Source: Streptomyces sp. MBT53
GTDB lineage: Bacteria > Actinomycetota > Actinomycetes > Streptomycetales > Streptomycetaceae
Assembly: GCF_016654115.1 (NCBI RefSeq)
Contig: NZ_JAEQAZ010000016.1
Span: 1 to 64,000, forward strand
Direction: 5' to 3'
DNA: 64,000 bases
The first letter of the stretch is position 1. Every line of letters begins with the position of its first letter. The notes under the pieces are model-generated. The model saw nothing but the letters and a program-made list of their open reading frames with translations, made no database searches and was not told the origin of the DNA. Shown in pieces: positions 38,126 through 48,075 of this stretch. Position numbers and translations under genes: made by a program.

Positions 38126-39067
38126 ATGTGGCGAACCAGCGGAATGCGGATCGTGCAGGCTGTACCCCTGCTGCTCTTCGTCTCGGCGCTCACCTTCTTC
38201 CTCCAGCTGTTCATCCCGGGTGACGCCGCCCGGTCCATCGGCGGCCTGACCGCCTCACCCCAGGCGATCGCCGCGCTGCGACACCGCCTCCACCTCGACC
38301 AGCCGGTCTGGGAGCGCTACTGGGCCTGGCTCAAGGACGCGGTCCACGGCGACCTCGGCCGCTCGATCAGCAACAACGAATCGGTCTCGGGCACCCTCAA
38401 CACCCGGTTGGGGGTGACCCTCTCCTTGGTGATCGCGACCACCCTGCTCGCACTGGTCGTCGGGGTCGTCCTGGGCATGGCGAGCGTGCGTGGCGGGCGC
38501 ACCACCCGGCTCGCCGCGGACAGCGCGTCTATCGCGGGCATGACCATTCCCGCCTTCTGGGTCGGCCTGCTGGGCATCTGGGTCTTCAACACCCGGTTCG
38601 ACCTGCTGCCCGCGAACGGTTACGTGTTCTTCGGGACGTCCGCCGGCGGCTGGGCGCGTTCACTGGTGCTGCCGGTGGCCGCCCTGGCCTTCGCCCTGGT
38701 CACGGTGATCGCCAAGCAGACGCGCGAGCAGTTCGCCGACGTACTGGGCCGCGACTTCGTACGGAACCTGCGCGCCAACGGCGTCAGCGAGCGCTCGATC
38801 CTCTTCAAGCACTCGCTGCGGCACGTCTCCGTCACCGTCCTCACGGTGGCGGGCAACAACCTCATCGGACTCCTCGGCTCGGCCGTGGTGATCGAGGAAC
38901 TCTTCGGCCTGCCCGGCCTCGGCAGCGCGGCGGTCACGGCCGCGTCCAGCGGCGACATTCCGGTGATCCAGGGAGTGGCGGTGTACTTCACCCTCATCGT
39001 TGTCGGACTCAATCTCCTGCTCGACCTCGCCATCGGCTGGCTCAACCCACAGGCGGTCGCCGCATGA
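38126..39067 (+). CDS. Peptide ABC transporter permease (DppB type)
   Basis: 313 residues with six helices. MRIVQAVPLLLFVSALTFFLQLFIPGD is the N-terminal helix; the binding-protein-dependent transport (EAA-type) loop is KQTREQFADVLGRDFVRNLRANGVSERSI. The segment LLGSAVVIEELFGLPGLGS is the permease family signature. AGAAAGG precedes the ATG. The stop overlaps the next start (ATGA), so translation is coupled to the permease-ATPase fusion. Confidence 0.93.
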   Translation: MWRTSGMRIVQAVPLLLFVSALTFFLQLFIPGDAARSIGGLTASPQAIAALRHRLHLDQPVWERYWAWLKDAVHGDLGRSISNNESVSGTLNTRLGVTLSLVIATTLLALVVGVVLGMASVRGGRTTRLAADSASIAGMTIPAFWVGLLGIWVFNTRFDLLPANGYVFFGTSAGGWARSLVLPVAALAFALVTVIAKQTREQFADVLGRDFVRNLRANGVSERSILFKHSLRHVSVTVLTVAGNNLIGLLGSAVVIEELFGLPGLGSAAVTAASSGDIPVIQGVAVYFTLIVVGLNLLLDLAIGWLNPQAVAA

Positions 39068-41001
39068 GCACACCCCAAGTCCCCTTCCTCCGGCGCGCGT
39101 TGGGCCGGCCACGGATCACGGTCCCGGCCGTGATCCTGGTCCTGGAGCTGATCGCGTCGTTCGGCGCCAACTGGCTCGCGCCCTACCCGCCTCAGCAGGC
39201 GGACTTCGCCGCCGCACTGAGCGGCCCCAGCGCGAAGCACCTGCTGGGCACCGACCGCCTCGGCCGCGATGTGCTGTCGCGGCTGATGTACGGCGGCGCG
39301 GACACGTTCCGCGAGATCGCGATCGCCGTACTGATCACCCTGGTGATCGCCGTCCCGCTCGGCCTGGTCGCCGGTCTGCGCCGGGGCCGTATCGACGCGG
39401 TGCTGATGCGACTCGCCGACGTGGTGATGTCGATCCCCGGCATCATCCTGCTGCTGATCGTGCTGGCCCTGTTCTCGCAGAGCATGACCGCGGCCATGAT
39501 CGTGATCGGCCTGCTGTCGGTACCCGGCATGATGCGGGTCGTCCGGTCCGCGTCCCTCACGGTCGGCCGCGAGACCTACGTCGCCGCCGCACGGGTCTCC
39601 GGACTCGGCACCTGGCGCGTGGCCCGCCGCCACGTCCTGCCCCGGATCACCGGCCTGATCCTGGTCAACGCGGCCCTGGCCTGCGCGAACACCCTGCTCA
39701 TCGCGGCCGGCCTGAACGCCATCGGCCTCGGCGTGAAGCCGCCCGCCCCGTCCTGGGGCGGCATGATGGCCGACGCCGCGCAGACCCTCAACCAGAGCCT
39801 CTGGCTGGCCATCCCGACCGGCGGCCTCGTCGCCGTCACGGCCGCCGCGCTGATCGTCCTCGGCGACGGCCTGCGCGACACGCTCGCCGAACGCTGGTCC
39901 GGCACGTCCCATGCGCCAACGACCCGTCGCCGTAAGGCAGTTGCTGCTCCGGTGGCCACCGCCGCGGCACCGGAGTCCGACGACGCCTGGCTGCTGGCGG
40001 AACCGGATCCCGTCGTACGGCTCACCAAGGTGACCGTCACCGCGGAGACCGAGCACGGCGAGGTCGAGCTGATCAGCGATGTCAGCCTGGCCGTGGGGCA
40101 GGGCCGCACGGTGGGTCTGGTCGGCGAGTCCGGCTGCGGCAAGTCCATGACCGGACTGGCCCTGCTCGGCCTGCTGCCGAACGGCGCCCGGGTCTCCTCG
40201 GGCACGGTCGAGATCGACGGCGCCGACGTCGGCCCGTACGGTCCGGCCCAGTGGCGGGAACTGCGCGGCGGCACCATCGCCTTCATCTCGCAGGAACCCA
40301 TGGTCGGCCTCGACCCCCTCTTCACCATCGGCCAGCTGCTGCGCGAGGCGGTCCGCACCCACGAGAAACTGTCCCGCAAGGAAGCCACCCTCCGTGCACG
40401 CGAACTGCTCGCACAGGTCCAACTCCCCGACCCCGACCGGGTGTTGAAGCTCCGCCCGTCGCAGATCTCCGGCGGTATGGCACAGCGCGTCTCCATCGCC
40501 GTCGCGCTGGCCGGACGCCCGCGCATCCTCGTCGCCGACGAACCGACCACCGCGCTCGACGTCACCGTCCAGCGCGAGATCGTCCAACTGCTGCGCACCA
40601 TCCAGCGGGACACCGGCATGGCCCTGCTGATGATCAGCCACGACTGGGACGTCATCGCGGAGGCCTGCGACACCGCCCTGGTCATGTACGCCGGCCAGGT
40701 CGTCGAAGCCGGTCCGACGGAGCGCGTCATGACGGCACCGCTGCACCCGTACACCCGCAAGCTGCTCGCCGCGAACCCGCGCCTGGCCACGGTCGGCGAG
40801 CCCATCCCCACCATCCCCGGCACCGTGCCGCCCCCGGGCCAGTGGCCCGTCGGCTGCCACTTCGCCGACCGCTGCCCCGACCGGGTCGCCCGCTGCACCG
40901 AGGCCCCGATCGCCCTGACCCGACCCGACGACCAGGGCGTCGCCCGCTGCGTCCTGGTCGGCGAAGAACTGGGCGAAGAACTGCTGGAGGTGTCCTCGTG
41001 A
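39064..41001 (+). CDS. Peptide ABC transporter: permease (DppC)-ATPase (DppD) fusion
   Basis: 645 residues. Residues 1-290 form a DppC-type permease (KHLLGTDRLGRDVLSRLMYGG; ETYVAAARVSGLGTWRVARRHVLP). A linker of about 30 residues (TTRRRKAVAAPVATAAAPES) leads to a DppD-type ATPase (about 320-640): Walker A GESGCGKS, Q-loop SQEPM, signature ISGGMAQR, Walker B LVADEPTT, and a C-terminal Cys-rich motif (GCHFADRCPDRVARC) typical of oligopeptide ATPases. In most genomes these are two genes. It overlaps both neighbours by 4 bp. Confidence 0.93.
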   Translation: MSTPQVPFLRRALGRPRITVPAVILVLELIASFGANWLAPYPPQQADFAAALSGPSAKHLLGTDRLGRDVLSRLMYGGADTFREIAIAVLITLVIAVPLGLVAGLRRGRIDAVLMRLADVVMSIPGIILLLIVLALFSQSMTAAMIVIGLLSVPGMMRVVRSASLTVGRETYVAAARVSGLGTWRVARRHVLPRITGLILVNAALACANTLLIAAGLNAIGLGVKPPAPSWGGMMADAAQTLNQSLWLAIPTGGLVAVTAAALIVLGDGLRDTLAERWSGTSHAPTTRRRKAVAAPVATAAAPESDDAWLLAEPDPVVRLTKVTVTAETEHGEVELISDVSLAVGQGRTVGLVGESGCGKSMTGLALLGLLPNGARVSSGTVEIDGADVGPYGPAQWRELRGGTIAFISQEPMVGLDPLFTIGQLLREAVRTHEKLSRKEATLRARELLAQVQLPDPDRVLKLRPSQISGGMAQRVSIAVALAGRPRILVADEPTTALDVTVQREIVQLLRTIQRDTGMALLMISHDWDVIAEACDTALVMYAGQVVEAGPTERVMTAPLHPYTRKLLAANPRLATVGEPIPTIPGTVPPPGQWPVGCHFADRCPDRVARCTEAPIALTRPDDQGVARCVLVGEELGEELLEVSS

Positions 41002-41825
41002 GCACGAAAGCTGCCGACAGCGCTGGGGTGAGCGCGACCGACCGGCCCCTGCTCGACATCCGCGGCCTCTCGGTGTCGTACCACCGCCGTGGCAAGGGCA
41101 CCCCTGCCATCCGGGACGTGTCCCTGGACATCCGGCCCGGTGAGACCGTCGCGCTGGTCGGCGAGTCCGGCTCCGGCAAGTCCACGCTGGGCCGTGCCGT
41201 GCTCGGGCTGACGGCCGTCACCCAGGGCACGATCCGGTTCGACGGCGAGGACATCACCCATGCCGGCGGCGCCCGGCGCAGGGAGCTGAGCAAGAGCGTC
41301 CAGGCCGTCTTCCAGGACCCCAACGGCTCGCTCAACCCGGCACTGACCGTGGGCCAGACCCTGGCCGAACCGCTCCTGGTGCACTCGCGCGACGAGCGGT
41401 CCGTGGTCCAGCAACGGGTAAGGGAGGTACTGGAGTTGGTCGGGCTCCCCGCAGAGGCGGCCGACCGCTACCCGCGCCAGTTCTCCGGCGGCCAGCGGCA
41501 GCGGATCGCCATCGCCCGGGCCCTGGTGATGGCGCCGAAGCTCATCGTGTGCGACGAGCCGGTCAGCGCGCTCGATCTGTCGGTCCAGGCCCAGGTTCTG
41601 AACCTCTTCACCGGCCTCCAGCGGGAGACGGGCGTCAGCTACCTGTTCATCTCCCACGACCTCGCGGTGGTACGACACCTCGCCCAGCGGATCGTCGTCC
41701 TGTACCGCGGTGACGTCGTGGAGCACGGCACGACCGAGGAGGTCTACGCCGACGCCCAACACCCCTACACCAGAAAGCTGTTGGCGGCGGCCGGGGTGCA
41801 GACCGCAGCTCCCGCCACCCCTTGA
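40998..41825 (+). CDS. Peptide ABC transporter ATP-binding protein (DppF type)
   Basis: 275 residues from a GTG inside the previous stop (GTGA). Walker A GESGSGKS, signature FSGGQRQR, Walker [13 protein letters not shown] and H-loop ISHDL are all intact. The C terminus ([12 protein letters not shown]) is of the oligopeptide ATPase type, but it lacks the Cys-rich segment present in its fused partner. It forms the second ATPase of the transporter. Confidence 0.93.
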   Translation: MSTKAADSAGVSATDRPLLDIRGLSVSYHRRGKGTPAIRDVSLDIRPGETVALVGESGSGKSTLGRAVLGLTAVTQGTIRFDGEDITHAGGARRRELSKSVQAVFQDPNGSLNPALTVGQTLAEPLLVHSRDERSVVQQRVREVLELVGLPAEAADRYPRQFSGGQRQRIAIARALVMAPKLIVCDEPVSALDLSVQAQVLNLFTGLQRETGVSYLFISHDLAVVRHLAQRIVVLYRGDVVEHGTTEEVYADAQHPYTRKLLAAAGVQTAAPATP

Positions 41826-41854
41826 CCCGCCAACTCCCGTACACGGAGGCCCAC

Positions 41855-43105
41855 ATGCAGCAGTTCGCCGACGGTCTCGGCGTCATCAAGCCCCCGGAGC
41901 GGTCCGGCTTCAGCGCCGAACGGCTCGGCCGTATCGCCGAGTTCTTCGACCGGCAGACCGAACTCGGGGTCATCCCCGGCTGGTCGGCGCTCGTGGCCCG
42001 CGACGGAGAACCCGTGTACGCGGCGGGCGGCGGACTCCGCGACCTCGAAGCGGGGTTGCCGGTCGAGCCGGGAACCCTGTGGCGCCTCTACTCCATGACC
42101 AAACCGGTGACGTCCGTCGCCGTCATGATGCTGGTGGAGCGCGGACTGCTCGGACTCGACGACCCGGTCAGCGCGTACATCCCCGAGTTCGCGGACATGC
42201 GGGTCTACGACGGCGGGTCACCGGGGAGTGTGCGGGTGCGCCCGGCCGCCCACCCGGTGACCGTGCGCCACCTGCTCTCGCACACCGCCGGCCTGACCCT
42301 GGGGCTGGCCCACATGAACCCGGTGGACGCGCTGTACCGCCAGGCCGGCCAGGACGTACTGCCGCTGCCCGGCGCCACACTCCAGCAGACGTGCGCCGAC
42401 GTCGGCGCCCTGCCGCTGCTGTTCGAACCGGGCACCGCCTGGAACTACTCCCTCGGCGTCGACGTCCTGGGCCGGATCATCGAGGTGGTGAGCGGCGAGA
42501 GCCTCGACACCTTCATCGAGTCCGATGTGCTCGGCCCGCTCGGGATGACCGACACGACGTTCACGCTCGCGCCCGAGCGGGTGCCGGACCTGGCCGAGGT
42601 CTACAGCCCGGACCCCGAGTCGGGCCGGCTCGCCGTGAACGAGGAACTGCGGCCCACCTTCCGCGAGTCGGCGCCGTTCCCGTCCGGCAGCGGTGTCCCC
42701 GGACTGGTGGCGACGCTGGAGGACTACCACCGCTTCGCGGCCATGCTCGTCCGCGGCGGCGAACTCGACGGCGAGCGGCTGCTCGGCCCCCGGACCCTCG
42801 CGCACATGACCGCCAACCACCTGCCCGGCGGCGCCGAGATCAACTCCTTCGGGCTGTACCCCGACGACGAGCACCGGGGCTGCGGCTTCGGGCTGGGCTT
42901 CTATGTCATGACCGACCCCGTGGGCGCGGGTTCGTTCGGCAACAAGGGGGAGTTCGGCTGGTCCGGCGCGGCCAACACCCACTTCTTCGTGGACCCGGTC
43001 GACGGGGTCACGGCGGTCTTCTGCACCCAGGTCGTCACCTGGGGCAGGCACCGCACGCCGATCCGCCGCCAGTTGCGCAACCTCGTGTACCAGGCCATGA
43101 CATAA
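41855..43105 (+). CDS. Serine hydrolase of the beta-lactamase/esterase class C family
   Basis: 416 residues starting at ATG 41855 with ACGGAGG 5 nt upstream; a TTG at 41822 is also in frame. The SxxK nucleophile motif is YSMTKPV, about residue 79. The YxN position is YSLGVDVLG, so Asn is replaced. A late GNKGEFGWSGAANT segment (about 363) is typical of the family near the third motif. No signal peptide is visible, so it is probably cytosolic. Its place at the end of a peptide-uptake operon suggests it hydrolyses the imported compound (inference), for instance a D-aminopeptidase, esterase or amidase. Confidence 0.87.
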   Translation: MQQFADGLGVIKPPERSGFSAERLGRIAEFFDRQTELGVIPGWSALVARDGEPVYAAGGGLRDLEAGLPVEPGTLWRLYSMTKPVTSVAVMMLVERGLLGLDDPVSAYIPEFADMRVYDGGSPGSVRVRPAAHPVTVRHLLSHTAGLTLGLAHMNPVDALYRQAGQDVLPLPGATLQQTCADVGALPLLFEPGTAWNYSLGVDVLGRIIEVVSGESLDTFIESDVLGPLGMTDTTFTLAPERVPDLAEVYSPDPESGRLAVNEELRPTFRESAPFPSGSGVPGLVATLEDYHRFAAMLVRGGELDGERLLGPRTLAHMTANHLPGGAEINSFGLYPDDEHRGCGFGLGFYVMTDPVGAGSFGNKGEFGWSGAANTHFFVDPVDGVTAVFCTQVVTWGRHRTPIRRQLRNLVYQAMT

Positions 43106-43218
43106 GGGGTGTTGGGTGTCGGCATAAGGGATATTTGCGACTTCTTGCGGGGCAGGGCAGGCGCGAACGTGTGGCCGTGGTGAAGCAGGGGGGCCACAGG
43201 CGCTAGCGTGGTGGCTCC

Positions 43219-44382
43219 ATGAAACTGCTGCACACCTCCGACTGGCACCTGGGCCGGGCGTTCCACCGAGTGAACATGCTCGGGGCCCAGGCCGACTTCG
43301 TGACCCACCTCGTCGCCACCGTGCGCGAGCACGCGGTGGACGCCGTGGTCGTGTCGGGAGATGTGTACGACCGTGCGGTCCCACCGCTGGCCGCCGTCGA
43401 GCTCTTCGACGACACCCTGCACCGGCTCGCCGACCTGGGCGTGCCCACGGTGATGATCTCCGGGAACCACGACTCGGCCCGCCGTCTCGGCGTCGGCGCG
43501 GGACTGATCGACCGCGCGGGCATTTACCTGCGCACCGAGCCGTCGGCCTGCGGGACGCCCGTGGTGATTCCGGACGCGTTCGGCGACGTGGCCTTCTACG
43601 GGCTGCCGTATCTCGAACCCGCCCTGGTGAAGGCCGAGTTCGGGGTGGAGAAGGCCGGGCACGAGGCGGTGCTGGCCGCCGCCATGGAGCGCGTGCGGGC
43701 AGATCTCGCGGGTCGTCCGACCGGTACCCGTTCCGTCGTCCTCGCCCATGCCTTCGTCACCGGCGGTGAGGTCAGCGACAGCGAGCGGGACATCACCGTC
43801 GGCGGGGTCGCCGCCGTACCGGCCGGGGTCTTCGACGGTGTCGACTACGTGGCGCTGGGGCATCTGCACGGCTCGCAGGCCATCACCGGGCGCGTGCGCT
43901 ACTCGGGCTCCCCGCTGCCGTACTCCTTCTCCGAGGCCGACCACCGCAAGAGCATGTGGCTCGTCGACCTGGACGCCGACGGGACCGTCAGCGCCGAACG
44001 CGTCGACTGCCCGGTGGAGCGCGAACTGGCCCGGATCCGGGGCGCGTTGGAGGATCTGCTCGACGATCCGGAGCTCGCCCGGCACGAGGAGGCCTGGGTC
44101 GAGGCGACGCTCACCGACCCGGTGCGTCCGGCCGACCCCATGGCCCGGCTCACCGAGCGCTTCCCGCACACCCTCAGCCTGGTCTTCGACCCCGAGCGGT
44201 CCCCGGACGACCCCGACGTGTCGTATGCCAGACGTCTCGCGGGCCGCAGCGACCAGGAGATCGCCGACGACTTCGTGGCCCATGTGCGCGGCGCCGGACC
44301 CGACGCTGCCGAACAGACCGTGCTCCAGGATGCGTTCGACGCGGTGCGCGCGGACTCGGTGGTGCGGGAGGTGACGCCGTGA
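43219..44382 (+). CDS. sbcD: DNA repair exonuclease SbcD (Mre11-like)
   Basis: 387 residues. The metallophosphoesterase motifs are in order: HTSDWHLG (N terminus), VVSGDVYDRA, SGNHDSARR, LAHAFV and GHLHGSQ. Together with SbcC it forms the Mn-dependent nuclease complex that opens hairpins and processes DNA ends. A TAGCGT box lies 9 nt before the ATG. SbcC follows after 118 bp. Confidence 0.95.
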   Translation: MKLLHTSDWHLGRAFHRVNMLGAQADFVTHLVATVREHAVDAVVVSGDVYDRAVPPLAAVELFDDTLHRLADLGVPTVMISGNHDSARRLGVGAGLIDRAGIYLRTEPSACGTPVVIPDAFGDVAFYGLPYLEPALVKAEFGVEKAGHEAVLAAAMERVRADLAGRPTGTRSVVLAHAFVTGGEVSDSERDITVGGVAAVPAGVFDGVDYVALGHLHGSQAITGRVRYSGSPLPYSFSEADHRKSMWLVDLDADGTVSAERVDCPVERELARIRGALEDLLDDPELARHEEAWVEATLTDPVRPADPMARLTERFPHTLSLVFDPERSPDDPDVSYARRLAGRSDQEIADDFVAHVRGAGPDAAEQTVLQDAFDAVRADSVVREVTP

Positions 44383-44500
44383 GCGCGCGGCGCGCGGGAG
44401 GAGCGGGAAGCGGCGCCGTGGACGCGTGGCTCTCGGCGCGGGTGAATGCGCGGCCCCCGGCGCGAGTGAGCACGCGGTTCTCGGCAGGAGGCGGTGTGCG

Positions 44501-47491
44501 ATGAGGCTGCACCGACTCGACGTCACCGCCTTCGGGCCCTTCGGCGGTTCGCAGACCGTCGACTTCGACGAACTGTCCTCCGCCGGACTGTTCCTCCTGC
44601 ACGGCCCGACCGGCGCCGGCAAGACCTCCGTCCTGGACGCCGTCTGCTACGCGCTCTACGGCTCGGTGCCCGGCGTCCGCCAGAGCGGCCAGGGGCTCAC
44701 CCTGCGCAGCGACCACGCGGCACCCGCCACCCGCACCGAGGTCCGGCTCGAACTCACCGTCGCCGGGCGGCGGTTGGAGCTCACCCGGCAGCCGCCCTGG
44801 GCCCGCCCCAAGAAGCGCGGCACCGGCAGCACCCTGGACAAGGCACAGAGCTGGCTGCGCGAGTACGACGCGACGGCCGGCGACTGGAAGGATCTCAGCC
44901 GCTCGCACCAGGAGATCGGCGAGGAGATCACCCAGCTGCTCGGGATGAGCCGGGAGCAGTTCTGCCAGGTCGTGCTGTTGCCCCAGGGGGAGTTCGCCCG
45001 GTTCCTGCGCTCCGACGCCGAGGCACGCGGCAAGCTGCTCGGTCGGCTCTTCGACACCCACCGCTTCGCCGAGGTGGAGAAGCGGCTCGCCGACCGGCGG
45101 CGCGCCACCGAGGCCCAAGTCCGCCAGGGCGACGCCGAGTTGCTGGCCGACGCGCACCGTATGCAGCAGGCCGCCGGGAACGCCATGGAGCTGCCGGACC
45201 TCGCACCGGGCGAACCCGGCCTCGCAGCCGAGGTGTTGGGCGCGGCGGCCGTCGCCCGCAGTACCGCGCGCGAACAGCTGACCATCGCGCACAGCCGCCT
45301 CAGCGCCGCCGAGTCCGCCCAGGCAGCCGCCGACCGCGAGCTTGCCGACGCACGCGAACTGGCGCGCCTGCAACAGCGGTTCACGCAGGCGCGGGAGCGG
45401 GCCGCGCTTCTGGAGGAGCGCGCCGACGGTTATCGGCAGGCGCAGGCGCGGATGGAGCGGGCGCGCAAGGCCGAGGCGGTGGCGCCGGCGCTGGAGCTGC
45501 GGGACGCGGCGGACGCCGAGCACCGGGACGCCGCCCGGGCCGAGGCACGCGCGCGTGACCTGCTGCCGGAGACCTTCGCGGACGCCGGGGCGGCCGGACT
45601 TACCGCCGCCGCCCGTCGGGCCGCCGAGGAGCTGGGCGGCCTGGAATCGGCCCGTCGCGCGGAACAGCGTCTGACCGAACTCGGCGTAGAACGGGCCGAG
45701 TTGGACCGGCAGGAGAGCGCCGACGACGACGTACGGCAGGAGGCGGAGGCATGGCTCGCCGGGTGGGACACCAACCGCGCGGAGCTGCGGACGCGGATCG
45801 AGTCCGCCCAGGAGGCCGCGACCCGGGCCGAACAGCTCGCCGTGCGCCGCGAGCCCACCGAGCGGCGGCTCCGGGCGGCCCGGCAACGGGACCAGTTCGC
45901 CGGGGACACGGAGGACGCCCAGCGGCAGGTGCTCGCCCTTGCCGAACGCGCCGTCGAGGCCCGCGCCCACTGGCTCGACCTCAAGGAACAGCGGCTGAAC
46001 GGCATCGCCGCCGAACTCGCCGCCCACCTCACCGACGGCGAACCCTGCGCCGTCTGCGGAGCCTCCGAACACCCCGCGCCCGCACGCAAGTCCGCGGAAC
46101 ACGTCGACCGCGCGGCCGAGGAACAGGCCCTCACCGCCCACCAGCGCGCCGAGGAACAGCGCACCGAGGCCGAGCGCCGCCTCGGCGTCGTACGGGAAGC
46201 GCTCGCCGCCGCCACGGCGGAGGCGGGGGACACGCCCACCGATCAACTCGCCGACGAGGTCGCGGAGTTGGAGCGGCTGTACGAGCAGGCACGCCGGGAC
46301 GCGTCCTGGCTGCATCCCGCGACCGAGGAGCTGCGGCGGGCCGAGCAGGAGCACGAGCGGCGGACCGGCATCCAGCAGCAGGCCGCCCTCAGAGCCGCCT
46401 CCCGTACGACCCTCCGCGACACCCTGGACCGCGAACGCGCCCTGCTGGAAGAGGAGTTGGCCCAGACGCGGGGCGCCGCCGACAGTGTGGCGGCGCGTGC
46501 CGCCCAGCTGGAGCGGCAGGCCGCGCTGCTCACCGACGCCGCCGACACCGCACGGGTCGCCGAGGACACCGCGCAGCGCCTCAAGGACGCCGACGCGCGG
46601 CTGGCCGACGCCGCGTTTCGCGCCGGGTTCGACACTCCGCAGGCGGCTGCCGACGCCCTCCTCGACGACACCGCCCATCGCGAACTCCAACGGCGCCTGG
46701 ACGCCTGGCAGTCGGAGGAGGCCGCCGTACGGGCGGTCCTCGCGGAGGAAGACACAGTGGCAGCCGCCCAACAGGCCCCAGCCGACCTGGACTTGGCGGA
46801 ACGCGCCGCGGGCGCGGCCGAGCGGCGGACCCGGGACGCGGCCTCCGCGCGCGACGCGGCGGCCCGGCGCTGCACCGAACTCGACCGGCTCTCCGCCCGG
46901 TCGGCGGCCGGGGCACGTCAACTGGCGCCGCTGCGCGAGGAATACGACCGCGTGGCCCGGCTCGCCGCCCTCACCGCGGGCACCTCGGCGGACAACGAAC
47001 GCAAGATGCGGCTGGAGTCGTACGTCCTCGCCGCCCGCCTGGAACAGGTGGCCGCCGCCGCGACCGTACGGCTGCAGCGCATGTCGTCAGGCCGCTACAC
47101 CCTCGTCCACTCCGACGACCGGGCCGGGCGTGGCCGCAGCGGCCTCGGGCTGCATGTCGTCGACGCGTGGACCGGGCGGGAGCGGGACACGGCGACGCTG
47201 TCCGGGGGCGAGACCTTCTTCGCCTCGCTCGCCCTCGCGCTCGGACTCGCGGACGTGGTCACCGACGAGGCCGGCGGGGTCCGGCTCGACACCCTCTTCA
47301 TCGACGAGGGCTTCGGCAGCCTCGACGAGCAGACCCTCGACGAGGTCCTCGACGTCCTGGACTCCCTGCGCGAACGGGACCGCAGCGTCGGCATCGTCAG
47401 CCATGTCGCCGACCTGCGGCGGCGCATCCACGCACAGCTGGAGGTCGTGAAGGGGCGGGCGGGGTCGGCCGTACGACAGCGGGGGCAGTGA
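44501..47491 (+). CDS. sbcC: DNA repair ATPase SbcC (Rad50-like)
   Basis: 996 residues, ATG with AGGAGG upstream. Walker A HGPTGAGKTSVLDAVCYALYG is at the N terminus. A long Glu/Ala/Arg-rich coiled coil (about 190-850) is split by the zinc-hook CxxC (CAVCGASEHP, about residue 515). The C-terminal ABC part has LSGGETFFASLALALGLAD and Walker B TLFIDEGFGSLD. The partner of SbcD; the 118-bp gap holds an imperfect 20-bp direct repeat (CGGCGCGGGTGAATGCGCGG / CGGCGCGAGTGAGCACGCGG). Confidence 0.95.
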   Translation: MRLHRLDVTAFGPFGGSQTVDFDELSSAGLFLLHGPTGAGKTSVLDAVCYALYGSVPGVRQSGQGLTLRSDHAAPATRTEVRLELTVAGRRLELTRQPPWARPKKRGTGSTLDKAQSWLREYDATAGDWKDLSRSHQEIGEEITQLLGMSREQFCQVVLLPQGEFARFLRSDAEARGKLLGRLFDTHRFAEVEKRLADRRRATEAQVRQGDAELLADAHRMQQAAGNAMELPDLAPGEPGLAAEVLGAAAVARSTAREQLTIAHSRLSAAESAQAAADRELADARELARLQQRFTQARERAALLEERADGYRQAQARMERARKAEAVAPALELRDAADAEHRDAARAEARARDLLPETFADAGAAGLTAAARRAAEELGGLESARRAEQRLTELGVERAELDRQESADDDVRQEAEAWLAGWDTNRAELRTRIESAQEAATRAEQLAVRREPTERRLRAARQRDQFAGDTEDAQRQVLALAERAVEARAHWLDLKEQRLNGIAAELAAHLTDGEPCAVCGASEHPAPARKSAEHVDRAAEEQALTAHQRAEEQRTEAERRLGVVREALAAATAEAGDTPTDQLADEVAELERLYEQARRDASWLHPATEELRRAEQEHERRTGIQQQAALRAASRTTLRDTLDRERALLEEELAQTRGAADSVAARAAQLERQAALLTDAADTARVAEDTAQRLKDADARLADAAFRAGFDTPQAAADALLDDTAHRELQRRLDAWQSEEAAVRAVLAEEDTVAAAQQAPADLDLAERAAGAAERRTRDAASARDAAARRCTELDRLSARSAAGARQLAPLREEYDRVARLAALTAGTSADNERKMRLESYVLAARLEQVAAAATVRLQRMSSGRYTLVHSDDRAGRGRSGLGLHVVDAWTGRERDTATLSGGETFFASLALALGLADVVTDEAGGVRLDTLFIDEGFGSLDEQTLDEVLDVLDSLRERDRSVGIVSHVADLRRRIHAQLEVVKGRAGSAVRQRGQ

Positions 47492-47502
47492 GGTCGGTGA
47501 GG

Positions 47503-47949
47503 TCAGTGACCGAGCGGTCGGCGGGGGAGCGGTGAGGAGTAGACGACGCTGGTGGTGACCGAGCCCAGCGCGCCGATCTTCCCCGACACCTCCTCCAGAT
47601 GGCGCATCGAGCGGGCCGCGACCTTGATCATGAAGCAGTCGTCGCCCGTGATGTGATGCGCCTCCAGGATCTCCGGCGTCACCGCGACCAGGTCGTGGAA
47701 CGGCTTGTAGTTGCCGTTCGGATAGCGCAGCCGCACGAACGCCAGGATCGGCAGGCCGAGCCGCTCCGGGTCCACGACCGCCGTGTACCCCTGGATCACC
47801 CCCGCCTCCTCCAGCCGCCGCACCCGCTCGGTGACCGCGCTCGCGGACATGGACACGGCCCGGGCCAGCTCGGCGAAACCGGCCCGGCCCTCCCGCTGGA
47901 GGACGTCGAGGATGCGCCAGTCGGTGGCGTCCGGGGAATACGCGGTCAT
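47503..47949 (-). CDS. Lrp/AsnC-family transcriptional regulator
   Basis: 148 residues. N-terminal HTH (DWRILDVLQREGRAGFAELARAVSMSASAVTERVRRLEEAGVI region) and a C-terminal RAM/ACT-like ligand domain (LPILAFVRLRYPNGNYKPFHDL; HHITGDDCFMIKVAARSMRHLEEV). It should respond to an amino acid. It is divergent from the rhodanese gene with 126 bp between, containing dyads GGGGAATCCCC (47965-47975) and GGTGTCAGGACACC (48041-48054). It converges on sbcC. Confidence 0.92.
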   Translation of the reverse strand: MTAYSPDATDWRILDVLQREGRAGFAELARAVSMSASAVTERVRRLEEAGVIQGYTAVVDPERLGLPILAFVRLRYPNGNYKPFHDLVAVTPEILEAHHITGDDCFMIKVAARSMRHLEEVSGKIGALGSVTTSVVYSSPLPRRPLGH

Positions 47950-48030
47950 TCTTCAGAAATAGCAGGGGAATCCCCGGCGGATCAAGCGGGACGCCGGGAA
48001 TCGTCACTTCAGAGGACCGGCCGCCGACCG

Positions 48031-48054
48031 TAGATTTCCGGGTGTCAGGACACC
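48031..48054 (+). promoter_or_regulatory. Promoter and palindrome upstream of the rhodanese gene
   Basis: A TAGATT -10 box (48031-48036) with a TTCAGA-like -35 17 bp upstream, then the perfect dyad GGTGTC-AG-GACACC (48041-48054) at the expected transcription start. Likely bound by the divergent Lrp protein or another regulator. Confidence 0.5.
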
Positions 48055-48075
48055 TCGGTGAAAGGCCGGCCTTCC

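Noticed and set aside
38620..40860. A 746-codon antisense frame over the peptide permease genes
   Set aside because: His/Gly/Asp-rich shadow of the permease and ATPase reading frames, which carry intact motifs.
43106..43218. A terminator between the serine hydrolase and sbcD
   Set aside because: Only a 6-bp GTGGCC/GGCCAC stem with a 15-nt loop and no T-tract is visible; not convincing.
44174..46921. A 915-codon open frame antisense to sbcC
   Set aside because: No recognisable domain and wholly opposite the SbcC coiled-coil gene; a consequence of high-GC codon usage.
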